A DNA stretch of 5,119 nt from Spirochaetaceae bacterium (GCA_031285525.1 JAITWB010000251.1:1-5119); one strand, 5' to 3'; shown: positions 1-5,119, counted from the stretch's first letter. Notes: a model not told the origin generated them from the sequence alone. Translations and numbers: made by a program.

Positions 1-1347
1 GACGATCCGGGGATGCACTCCAGCCAGGGTGAACAGGATACCCGTTTTTATGCGGACTTTGCCATGGTTCCCTGTTTTGAACCCACCACCCAGCAGGAAG
101 CCTACGAAATGACCGCCGAAGCCTTTGATATTTCCGAAAAGTATAAGGTTCCGGTGATCCTGCGCATGGTCACCCGCCTTGCCCACAGCCGCGCGGTGGT
201 TCACACAGGAACGAATATCCGTCCGGAAAACCCCATCGCCAAAGGATCTCCTGCAGAATGGATGCTCCTTCCGGCTCTTGCCCGGAAAAACTACGAAGCC
301 ATGCTCGCCAAACAGACGGAACTGCTCCGCTGGGCGGAAGGTATTCGCTGGAATTCCCTGGAGCTCAATAGCGGAAGAACCGACCTCGCCATCATCACCA
401 GCGGCCTCGGACGCAACTACTATCTCGAAAACCTCGACGACTACCGCGCTTTCTGCGGAGATCAGGGCTTGCCCGCGGTTCTTCACGTGGGAACCCTCCC
501 GCTGCCAAAGGACAAGATCCTCCACCTTGCAGAAACCGCCGCAAAGATACTGGTCATTGAAGAGGGAATGCCCTTTATCGAAAAACAACTCAGGGGTATA
601 CTCCCCGGTAAAACCGAAATCATCGGCAAATATACCGGACACCTTCCCCGTGCAGGGGAACTCAACCCGGAACTGGTCCGAAGCGCCTTGGGGATGACTC
701 CTGTGGAAAGCGTCCTCTCCAGGATGGGCGAAGAACCCCTCCTTGGAGGTCTCCTTCCCGGCCGCCCGCCCCAACTCTGCAAAGGCTGCCCCCACGGCGA
801 TTCCTACAAGGCCCTCAACAAGGCGGTTGCTGAACTGGAAAGCCGTGACGGTCCCAATGCGGTGACTGTCTGCGCCGACATCGGCTGTTACGCTCTTGGA
901 GCGGTTCCTCCCTACAACGCCGTAGAAACTATCGTCTGCATGGGCGCTTCCATCGGCATGGCACGGGGCGCATCTCTGGCGGGGTGCAAATATACCGTAG
1001 GGGTCATCGGCGACTCCACCTTCCTCCATTCGGGGATCACCAACCTGATAGATGCCGTTTCGGACAAAACCCCGGTGACGGTACTCCTTGTGGATAACTC
1101 TATTGTCGCCATGACCGGCTGTCAGCAGACCATCCTCCCCTCAAGCCAGTTGGAACCCCTCATCAAGGGTATCGGCGTTGAGAGTGAGCATATCCGTGTC
1201 CTTTCTGCAACACCGGGGGACATCGACAAAAACGCCGACATCATCAGGGAAGAGCTTGAATACCGTGGGGTCTCGGTGATCATCATGGTTCGTGAGTGCC
1301 TTGAAGCATTTCGGCTGCGGCAGAAAGCGGAAAAGGCTGGGAAGTAA
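1..1347 (+). CDS. iorA: Indolepyruvate ferredoxin oxidoreductase, alpha (TPP) subunit, 3' part; N-terminus outside window
   Basis: IorA catalyses the CoA- and thiamine-diphosphate-dependent oxidative decarboxylation of aryl pyruvates to aryl-acetyl-CoA, passing electrons to ferredoxin; it acts in the cytoplasm with IorB. The frame is open from base 1 (DDPGMHSSQGEQDTR), a conserved internal IorA motif, so the ATG at 13 is not the start. Roughly 115-125 residues are probably missing upstream (family knowledge). Counting from base 1, visible signatures are VILRMVTRLAHSR near residues 49-61, RPPQLCKGCPHGDSYKAL near 252-270, a DIGCYALGAVPP stretch, and the TPP/Mg motif GDSTFLHSG (337-345) ending in VDN (codons 1090-1098). 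The protein ends in VRECLEAFRLRQKAEKAGK, just where characterised IorA proteins continue into a C-terminal 2x[4Fe-4S] ferredoxin domain; no CxxCxxC cluster motif is present. The usual MTGHQ-type motif reads MTGCQQ. Identification is firm. The short C-terminus may reflect truncation or a naturally ferredoxin-less clade. Confidence 0.93.
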   Translation, partial: DDPGMHSSQGEQDTRFYADFAMVPCFEPTTQQEAYEMTAEAFDISEKYKVPVILRMVTRLAHSRAVVHTGTNIRPENPIAKGSPAEWMLLPALARKNYEAMLAKQTELLRWAEGIRWNSLELNSGRTDLAIITSGLGRNYYLENLDDYRAFCGDQGLPAVLHVGTLPLPKDKILHLAETAAKILVIEEGMPFIEKQLRGILPGKTEIIGKYTGHLPRAGELNPELVRSALGMTPVESVLSRMGEEPLLGGLLPGRPPQLCKGCPHGDSYKALNKAVAELESRDGPNAVTVCADIGCYALGAVPPYNAVETIVCMGASIGMARGASLAGCKYTVGVIGDSTFLHSGITNLIDAVSDKTPVTVLLVDNSIVAMTGCQQTILPSSQLEPLIKGIGVESEHIRVLSATPGDIDKNADIIREELEYRGVSVIIMVRECLEAFRLRQKAEKAGK

Positions 1348-1399
1348 TATGACTGGGAGCTGAATAGATTTTTCAAACTGTTTAGATCCCGTTATTTAC

Positions 1400-1428
1400 T
1401 TGACGTGTATGCAAAATGTATGTAAATT
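1400..1428 (+). promoter_or_regulatory. Predicted sigma70-type promoter of the toxin-antitoxin pair
   Basis: TTGACG (1400-1405, 5 of 6 to the -35 consensus) is followed after exactly 17 bases by TAAATT (1423-1428, 4 of 6 to the -10 consensus). Transcription would begin around 1435, just before the antitoxin Shine-Dalgarno, giving a very short leader. This would let the antitoxin, toxin and probably iorB and later genes be transcribed independently of iorA. It is a prediction from sequence only. Its overlap with the 11-bp repeats supports a regulated promoter. Confidence 0.6.
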
Positions 1429-1438
1429 GTATGAAGCA
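1406..1438 (+). repeat. Three tandem 11-bp repeats overlapping the promoter; likely antitoxin operator
   Basis: TGTATG begins at 1406, 1417 and 1428, spaced by exactly 11 bp. The units are TGTATGCAAAA, TGTATGTAAAT and TGTATGAAGCA; the first six bases are invariant and the rest A-rich. They start right after the -35 hexamer, fill the spacer and cover the -10. The period is close to one helical turn, so the cores lie on the same DNA face. Ribbon-helix-helix repressors, the fold predicted for the antitoxin encoded 12 bp downstream, bind short subsites at about this spacing and commonly autorepress. Repeats and phasing are seen directly; the operator role is inferred. Confidence 0.7.
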
Positions 1439-1449
1439 AAGGAGGGTAT

Positions 1450-1695
1450 ATGCCGTTATTACAGGTAAGGGATTTTCCTGATGATGTATACGATGAAATT
1501 ATGTTTGAAGCCCGTCAACAAAATAGAACAATCGCCCAGCAGACTATTATTCTCATAAAAAAAGGGCTTGGTGCAATAGTATCAAACAAGGAACGGAGAC
1601 GGCTTGCTATAGAAAGGACGCTTTCCCGGACTGTACCGGAAAATGCAAAAACTGTGGATTATATACAATTTATCCGTGAGGATAGAGATAGATGA
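1450..1695 (+). CDS. Ribbon-helix-helix antitoxin, FitA/VapB-like
   Basis: This 81-residue protein is predicted to neutralise the PIN-domain RNase encoded immediately downstream and to repress its own promoter. Residues 3-8 (LLQVRD) suit the DNA-contacting beta strand of an Arc/FitA-type ribbon-helix-helix fold, with helix 1 about 11-24 (DDVYDEIMFEARQQ) and helix 2 about 27-40 (TIAQQTIILIKKGL). The charged tail, about 41-81, is the part that in FitA/VapB proteins wraps the toxin and blocks its active site. The start follows a strong AAAGGAGGG (1438-1446), rather close to the ATG. Its stop overlaps the toxin ATG (ATGA, 1692-1695), the usual coupling in this family. Base composition is more AT-rich than iorA or iorB, consistent with acquisition by transfer. 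The family call is by motif and context; the exact antitoxin subfamily is uncertain. Confidence 0.85.
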   Translation: MPLLQVRDFPDDVYDEIMFEARQQNRTIAQQTIILIKKGLGAIVSNKERRRLAIERTLSRTVPENAKTVDYIQFIREDRDR

Positions 1696-2102
1696 TAGCA
1701 GTTGTCGATGTCAGTGGAACAATGGAGATTCTGTTACAGAGGGAAAAGGCGGTTCAATTTAGTGCTTTATTACAGGCCGCTACTCTTGTCTTAGCCCCTG
1801 AGCTATATATTTCTGAGCTAACAAATACCCTTTGGAAGTATCATCGATCACATATTTTAACAAAAGATGAATGTATACAATACATTCATGACGGTATAAA
1901 CTACGTGGATAGGTTTGTTGATAGCAAAGATTTGTGGCAGGAAGCTTTTTCAGAGGGAGTTCATAATAATCACTCGATTTATGATATGTTTTATATGGTG
2001 GTTGCCCGAAGAAATGACGGTATATTGATGACCAACGATTCAGCTTTAGCGTCAATTTGCAAAAAGAATACGATTCAAGTGTGTGACGGAGATACAGTAT
2101 GA
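1692..2102 (+). CDS. PIN-domain toxin, VapC/FitB-like ribonuclease
   Basis: The 136-residue protein matches a single PIN domain in length. PIN toxins are Mg/Mn-dependent ribonucleases, often cutting tRNA or rRNA, held inactive by the cognate antitoxin. The acidic positions look intact: D6 in the N-terminal VVDVSGTMEILL strand, E42 in APELYISELTNTLWK (35-49), D98 in SIYDMFYMVVAR (95-106) and D116 in ILMTNDSALASICKK (111-125). It therefore looks active, not decayed. The start overlaps the antitoxin stop by 4 nt. Its own stop TGA overlaps the iorB ATG at 2099-2102, and its last codons contain the iorB Shine-Dalgarno. The gene is AT-rich compared with its metabolic neighbours. VapC and FitB cannot be separated on sequence alone, so no symbol is assigned. 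Confidence 0.88.
   Translation: MIAVVDVSGTMEILLQREKAVQFSALLQAATLVLAPELYISELTNTLWKYHRSHILTKDECIQYIHDGINYVDRFVDSKDLWQEAFSEGVHNNHSIYDMFYMVVARRNDGILMTNDSALASICKKNTIQVCDGDTV
1867..1889. repeat. Perfect 10-bp inverted repeat inside the toxin gene
   Basis: ATGAATGTAT (1867-1876) and ATACATTCAT (1880-1889) are exact reverse complements separated by ACA. The arms hold the TGTAT core of the promoter repeats, and AATGTAT also occurs at 1415-1421. It may be a second antitoxin binding site or an mRNA hairpin within toxin codons 59-66. Symmetry is seen directly; function is inferred. There is no U-tract after it, so it is not a typical intrinsic terminator. Confidence 0.6.
2088..2091 (+). promoter_or_regulatory. 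Shine-Dalgarno for iorB, inside the toxin 3' end
   Basis: GGAG lies 7 bases before the iorB ATG at 2099, within the toxin codons for G-D (positions 133-134). It fixes the iorB start and shows that ribosomes finishing the toxin sit on the iorB initiation site. Together with the ATGA overlap this predicts translational coupling. Confidence 0.7.
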
Positions 2103-2665
2103 AATATGACATAATACTTGCAGGCGTCGGAGGCCAAGGCGTTCTCTCGGTGGCCGCCATCATCGCCGCCGCTGCCATGAAGGACGGACTCCGGGTACGG
2201 CAGTCGGAAGTGCACGGCATGAGCCAGCGGGGCGGGGGAGTGCAGGCTCACCTGCGCATCAGCGATGAAGCCATTGCCAGCGACCTTATTCCTACGGGAA
2301 GGGCGGACATGATACTCTCCATGGAACCCCTGGAAAGCCTGCGGTACCTCGCCTGGCTTAAACCCGAGGGGATCGTCATCACTGCCTCAGAGCCCTTTAT
2401 CAACATTCCGAACTACCCCCAGACAGAACAGGTCTACGAGGCTGTCAACTCACTGCCCAAAAGCCGCATCGTGGAGACCGAAAAACTGGCCCTGGAAGCG
2501 GGAAACCGGAAATCCGAGAACATCGTACTCATCGGAGCCGCCATGGAGCATATCCCCGTTTCCCGGGAATCCCTTGGACAGGCAATATACGAGCGGTTTA
2601 TCGCCAAGGACTCGAAACTGGTAGACATAAACATGAAAGCCCTTGAACTGGGAGCGGCTTCTTAA
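2099..2665 (+). CDS. iorB: Indolepyruvate ferredoxin oxidoreductase, beta (gamma-domain) subunit
   Basis: IorB is the small subunit of indolepyruvate oxidoreductase, carrying the gamma-type domain of 2-oxoacid:ferredoxin oxidoreductases that helps bind CoA and complete the active site. The 188-residue length is normal for IorB. Hallmarks are the N-terminal DIILAGVGGQGVLS (4-17, with GVGGQG at 9-14), SEVHGMSQRGGGV (36-48) and GRADMILSMEPLESLRYL (67-84). The ATG overlaps the toxin stop in ATGA and has its own GGAG. The protein contains no cysteine, so it cannot carry an Fe-S cluster. iorA and iorB are normally adjacent; here they are separated by a toxin-antitoxin pair. A receiver-like gene follows after 11 nt. 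Its GC-rich composition matches iorA, not the intervening pair, so iorAB is most simply one ancestral operon that was split. Confidence 0.94.
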   Translation: MKYDIILAGVGGQGVLSVAAIIAAAAMKDGLRVRQSEVHGMSQRGGGVQAHLRISDEAIASDLIPTGRADMILSMEPLESLRYLAWLKPEGIVITASEPFINIPNYPQTEQVYEAVNSLPKSRIVETEKLALEAGNRKSENIVLIGAAMEHIPVSRESLGQAIYERFIAKDSKLVDINMKALELGAAS

Positions 2666-2670
2666 AGGAG
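2664..2670 (+). promoter_or_regulatory. Shine-Dalgarno fixing a TTG start for the receiver gene
   Basis: AAAGGAG overlaps the iorB stop codon and sits 6 bases before TTG at 2677. No ATG lies in a better position, and the TTG-initiated reading gives the expected receiver N-terminus (MKKIIHADNS). This supports TTG as the start. Confidence 0.75.
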
Positions 2671-2676
2671 ACTATT

Positions 2677-3036
2677 TTGAAGAAAATCATTCACGCTGAC
2701 AACAGCGAGTTTTTCCGGAAACAGATGAAAACCTTCCTCATCGAACAGGGCTATACAGTGGAAAGCTGTAACAGCGGAGAAGAAGTCCTTGACGTGGTGA
2801 ACACCGGCGACGCAGCCTTGGTTCTTACCGGACTGACCCTCTTCGACATGGACGGGGAAGAATTGATCAAGAAGATTGCTACCTCCCGGCATACCGTCCC
2901 GGTTATTGCCGTCACTGCCAGCGATACCGAGATGAAGCGGATGAAACTGAGCGCCCTCGGCGTAAAGGCAATGATATCCAAAAACGGCTCCTGGCAGGAG
3001 GACTTGCTCCCCTATCTGTTGGAAGCAGTAAAATAG
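2677..3036 (+). CDS. Stand-alone response-regulator receiver-like protein lacking the phosphoacceptor Asp
   Basis: The 119 residues cover one CheY-like receiver domain with no output domain. The fold is recognisable from the N-terminal strand KKIIHADNS (2-10), GYTVESCNSGEEVLDVV (25-41), the hydrophobic strand AALVLTGLTLFDMDGEELI (46-64), PVIAVTAS (75-82) and GVKAMISKNG (95-104). The switch Thr (T80) and Lys (K102) are kept. The phosphoacceptor position is glycine (G52, codon GGA, in LVLTGLTLFDMDG where families read LVLLDLxLPxMDG). The acidic pair is DN (D8-N9) and the Pro after K102 is Asn. It is thus predicted to be an aspartate-less (pseudo-)receiver, not switched by ordinary phosphotransfer, perhaps acting by protein contacts or ligand binding. 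It starts at TTG 11 nt after iorB and ends 11 nt before paaK, so it is in the metabolic operon. Its partner is unknown. Confidence 0.85.
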   Translation: MKKIIHADNSEFFRKQMKTFLIEQGYTVESCNSGEEVLDVVNTGDAALVLTGLTLFDMDGEELIKKIATSRHTVPVIAVTASDTEMKRMKLSALGVKAMISKNGSWQEDLLPYLLEAVK

Positions 3037-3047
3037 GAACTCACAGT

Positions 3048-4367
3048 ATGCAGGAAAATGATATACTATTCTGGGATCGCCGGGCTGAGACGATCTCACT
3101 AGATGATTTGCGCTCCCTCCAGCTACACAGTCTCCGGAAACAGGTTGACAATGCCCTCAGAACCTCTTTTTATGGCGAACGCCTCAGATCTGCGGGTATA
3201 ACAGACAGCGGAACCATCAAAACCCTGGACGACATCCGCCGGATTCCCTTTACCACCAAGCAGGACCTTCGTGACGCCTATCCCTTTGGCCTGTTGGCAG
3301 AACCTCGGGAAAGCCTCGTTCGGGTACACGCCTCCAGCGGCACCACCGGAATCCCCACGATCATATACCACACCCAGCAGGATCTGGACATGGCCACCGA
3401 CACCATGGCTCGTTCCATCATGTGCTGCGGCGGACACCGGGGGGACACCCTCCAGAATATGATGACCTACGGACTCTTCACCGGAGGACTGGGCTTCCAT
3501 TACGGCGCAGAGCGGATCGGCATAACCGTCATCCCCACCAGCTCAGGCAACACCCTGCGTCAGCTCAGGTTCATGCAGGATCTGGGAACCACCATGGTAC
3601 ACGCCACCCCGAGTTACCTCCTGCACCTCCATGCGGCGATAGAAAACGAAGGCTGCCGCCGTGAAGACCTCGCCCTCAGAATGGCAGTCACCGGAGCGGA
3701 ACCCCACTCGGAAGAACTCCGCTGCAAGATTCAGGACAAACTCGGCATCGGGGTCTTTAACAACTACGGAATGAGCGAACTCAACGGTCCCGGTGTGGCA
3801 ATCGAATGTATCTACCGCCAGGGGATGCACGTCTGGGAAGATCGGTATATAATGGAAGTAGTAGATCCTGAAACATTGGAACCGGTGCCTGACGGCGAAA
3901 TCGGAGAGCTGGTTATGACCATCCTCTGCCGCAACGCCATGCCCCTCCTGCGTTACCGCACCCGGGACCTCACCAGGATCATCCCTGAGCCTTGCATCTG
4001 CGGAAGAACCCACCGCCGGGTCGCCCGTTTTACCGGACGCACCGACGACATGCTCATCATCAACGGGGTCAACGTCTTCCCCAGCCAGATTGAGGAAGTA
4101 CTCCTCAGAATGCCTGGAGTCGGCGCCAACTACCTTATTGTGGTAGAAAAGCAGGGCCTCCTGGACAAGCTTACTGTGCGCACCGAAGTCACCCCGGAGA
4201 TGTTCGCAGACGATACACGTGTACTCAACGGTCTGCGGGAACAACTCCGCAGCGAACTTGCAGCCCTTATTACCATAAATCCCGGCATCGAACTCAAAGA
4301 ACCGGGTTCCCTTCCCCTGGCGGAGGGAAAAGCAAAACGGGTTGAGGACATACGTCCCAAAGACTGA
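3048..4367 (+). CDS. paaK: Phenylacetate-CoA ligase (AMP-forming), PaaK family
   Basis: The enzyme adenylates an aryl acid with ATP and transfers the acyl group to CoA, giving aryl-acetyl-CoA and AMP; it is cytoplasmic. The 439 residues are full family length. Signatures in order are the N-terminal FWDRRAE and the P-loop SSGTTGIPT (96-104), then NNYGMSELNGPG (238-249), YRTRDLT (303-309), CICGR (316-320), the family hallmark GRTDDMLIINGVNVFPSQIE (330-349), and the C-terminal lysine motif EGKAKR (426-431). C254, C316 and C318 could form a metal site; this is a suggestion only. The ATG has AGGA (3035-3038) 9 bases upstream. Its position after iorB matches the known association of IOR with aryl-CoA ligases, and its product is the product of IOR. 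The exact aryl substrate (phenylacetate, hydroxyphenylacetate or indoleacetate) cannot be read from sequence. Confidence 0.92.
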   Translation: MQENDILFWDRRAETISLDDLRSLQLHSLRKQVDNALRTSFYGERLRSAGITDSGTIKTLDDIRRIPFTTKQDLRDAYPFGLLAEPRESLVRVHASSGTTGIPTIIYHTQQDLDMATDTMARSIMCCGGHRGDTLQNMMTYGLFTGGLGFHYGAERIGITVIPTSSGNTLRQLRFMQDLGTTMVHATPSYLLHLHAAIENEGCRREDLALRMAVTGAEPHSEELRCKIQDKLGIGVFNNYGMSELNGPGVAIECIYRQGMHVWEDRYIMEVVDPETLEPVPDGEIGELVMTILCRNAMPLLRYRTRDLTRIIPEPCICGRTHRRVARFTGRTDDMLIINGVNVFPSQIEEVLLRMPGVGANYLIVVEKQGLLDKLTVRTEVTPEMFADDTRVLNGLREQLRSELAALITINPGIELKEPGSLPLAEGKAKRVEDIRPKD

Positions 4368-4389
4368 ACCATCGCGGGAGAGTCTGAAT

Positions 4390-5119
4390 ATGGCATATTC
4401 GCCCATGTGGGCTTATCAGGGCCTCTATCTCATTTCCATCGAAAACCTCGGGGAGCGTTGCTTTGAGCAGCTCGCCCCCGGAGCCTTCGGCAGGGTTTTC
4501 CTCGTAGGAATCCGAAACACCGGAGATGATATTCCCGAAGGAGCCTGCCGGATCTGCGTTGAACCGGAAACCGTCCCCTATCAGCCTGCCATGCTGGAGG
4601 CCATCCCCTGTCTGGTCTCCTCATGCCAGGAGGGCAGCCCTTCAGAGCGGTCTTCTTCGGATAAGGGTTCTGCCGAGAAGGCGCTTTCAGAGAAAGCCGA
4701 TCAGCGGGAGGCGCTGCTTCAGTTCCTCCGGGGCGAAGATCAGCCGGGAATAGCTCCCCGGGAATACGAACCCTTCGTTGCTTCTCCCGTGGAAGTAGGG
4801 GACTATTCAGTCTTTGTCTGCCTCCAGCTCAACAGGTCTGTCTACGAATCCTTCCATCGGCTCAAAGTCAGCGGCAACGAGGCTCGGCGGTCGGCGATGC
4901 CCATATCGCTGATAGATGCCCTGGCGGATGAGTATTTCAGGGTTATAAAGCAAAAGCTCCTCATCAACGAAACCGGCTGGAGCCTCGTGCAGACCAATAT
5001 CGACGAACTGATAAAGGACTCAGGCGCCTCCTTCCTCTATGCCATCTCCTCCCGCGCAAGAAATGCCCCCGGCGTCCACGGCCTCTTTGAGCGGCTCAAC
5101 TTCATCTCGTCCCTCAAAT
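4390..5119 (+). CDS. Uncharacterised protein, N-terminal 243 codons; runs off the right edge
   Basis: An open frame without a stop runs from the ATG at 4390 to the window end. GGGAG (4376-4380) sits 9 bases upstream and the gene follows paaK by 22 nt, so it is probably in the same transcript. I do not recognise the family. Residues 1-76 look like a small globular domain (GLYLISIENLGERCFEQL, then GRVFLVGIRNTGDDIPEGACRICVEPE). Residues about 77-120 are a Ser/Glu/Lys-rich, probably disordered linker. A second predicted domain begins near 127 (FVASPVEVGDYSVFVCLQLNR), with a helical ISLIDALADEYFRVIKQKLL stretch at 172-191. There is no signal peptide or transmembrane segment. Codon and base use resemble paaK, so it looks native to the cluster. 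An alternative start at 4405 (M6) is less well placed relative to the Shine-Dalgarno. That it is a real gene is likely; its function is unknown. Confidence 0.75.
   Translation, partial: MAYSPMWAYQGLYLISIENLGERCFEQLAPGAFGRVFLVGIRNTGDDIPEGACRICVEPETVPYQPAMLEAIPCLVSSCQEGSPSERSSSDKGSAEKALSEKADQREALLQFLRGEDQPGIAPREYEPFVASPVEVGDYSVFVCLQLNRSVYESFHRLKVSGNEARRSAMPISLIDALADEYFRVIKQKLLINETGWSLVQTNIDELIKDSGASFLYAISSRARNAPGVHGLFERLNFISSLK

Noticed and set aside
13..15. ATG at 13 as the start of iorA
   Set aside because: The frame is open to base 1 and the residues before it (DDPG) belong to a conserved internal IorA motif, so the gene is cut by the window edge.
1348..1399. Terminator after iorA
   Set aside because: There is a short T-run (1369-1373) but no preceding GC-rich hairpin, so I cannot support an intrinsic terminator; read-through from iorA remains possible.
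1400..1440. The TGTATG repeats as a CRISPR or replication iteron array
   Set aside because: Units are only 11 bp with no spacers and lie on a promoter next to an RHH antitoxin gene; an operator is the simpler reading.
1780..2220. Minus-strand open frame spanning the toxin-iorB junction
   Set aside because: It overlaps two well-supported genes on the opposite strand and has no family-like motif.
3333..3359. Ile in the PaaK P-loop (SSGTTGIPT) instead of the common Lys as a sign of inactivity
   Set aside because: That position varies among adenylate-forming enzymes and all other catalytic motifs, including the C-terminal lysine, are intact.
3543..4406. Long minus-strand open frame (287 codons) opposite paaK
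   Set aside because: It is antisense to a full-length, motif-complete PaaK and shows no recognisable protein features; it is a shadow of GC-rich codon use.
4526..4753. Plus-strand 75-codon frame inside the last gene
   Set aside because: It is Arg/Pro/Ser-rich out-of-frame translation within the longer 4390 reading frame, which has the better start site.

Overview
The window reads as one compact, all-plus-strand gene cluster from an anaerobic bacterium. The anaerobic lifestyle is inferred from a ferredoxin-type 2-oxoacid oxidoreductase (indolepyruvate oxidoreductase, IOR). The taxon cannot be fixed from the sequence. A spirochaete of the termite-gut or free-living Treponema kind would fit the gene style, but that is a low-confidence impression. 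The metabolic genes are moderately GC-rich; the stretch from about 1350 to 2100 is visibly more AT-rich.

Layout: (1) 1-1347, the 3' part of iorA, the large thiamine-diphosphate subunit of IOR, open at the left edge. (2) 1348-1449, an AT-rich gap with a good sigma70-type promoter overlaid by three tandem 11-bp repeats, a likely operator. (3) 1450-1695 and 1692-2102, a ribbon-helix-helix antitoxin and PIN-domain toxin pair (FitAB/VapBC type) with a 4-nt ATGA overlap. (4) 2099-2665, iorB, the small IOR subunit, whose ATG overlaps the toxin stop in another ATGA. (5) 2677-3036, a stand-alone receiver-like protein with a TTG start that lacks the phosphoacceptor aspartate. (6) 3048-4367, a phenylacetate-CoA ligase (PaaK family). 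(7) 4390 to the right edge, the N-terminal 243 codons of a protein I do not recognise. No gap exceeds 300 bases and I see no convincing terminator.

Together, IorAB and PaaK interconvert aryl pyruvates, aryl-CoAs and aryl acids. This could serve oxidation of aromatic amino acids, or the reverse: ATP-dependent activation of aryl acids followed by reductive carboxylation to aromatic amino acid precursors. The most unusual points are the complete toxin-antitoxin module wedged between two subunits of one enzyme, with iorB apparently translationally coupled to the toxin; the absence of any ferredoxin-type Fe-S domain in the visible IorA plus a cysteine-free IorB; the 11-bp-phased operator with a related palindrome inside the toxin gene; and the aspartate-less receiver.
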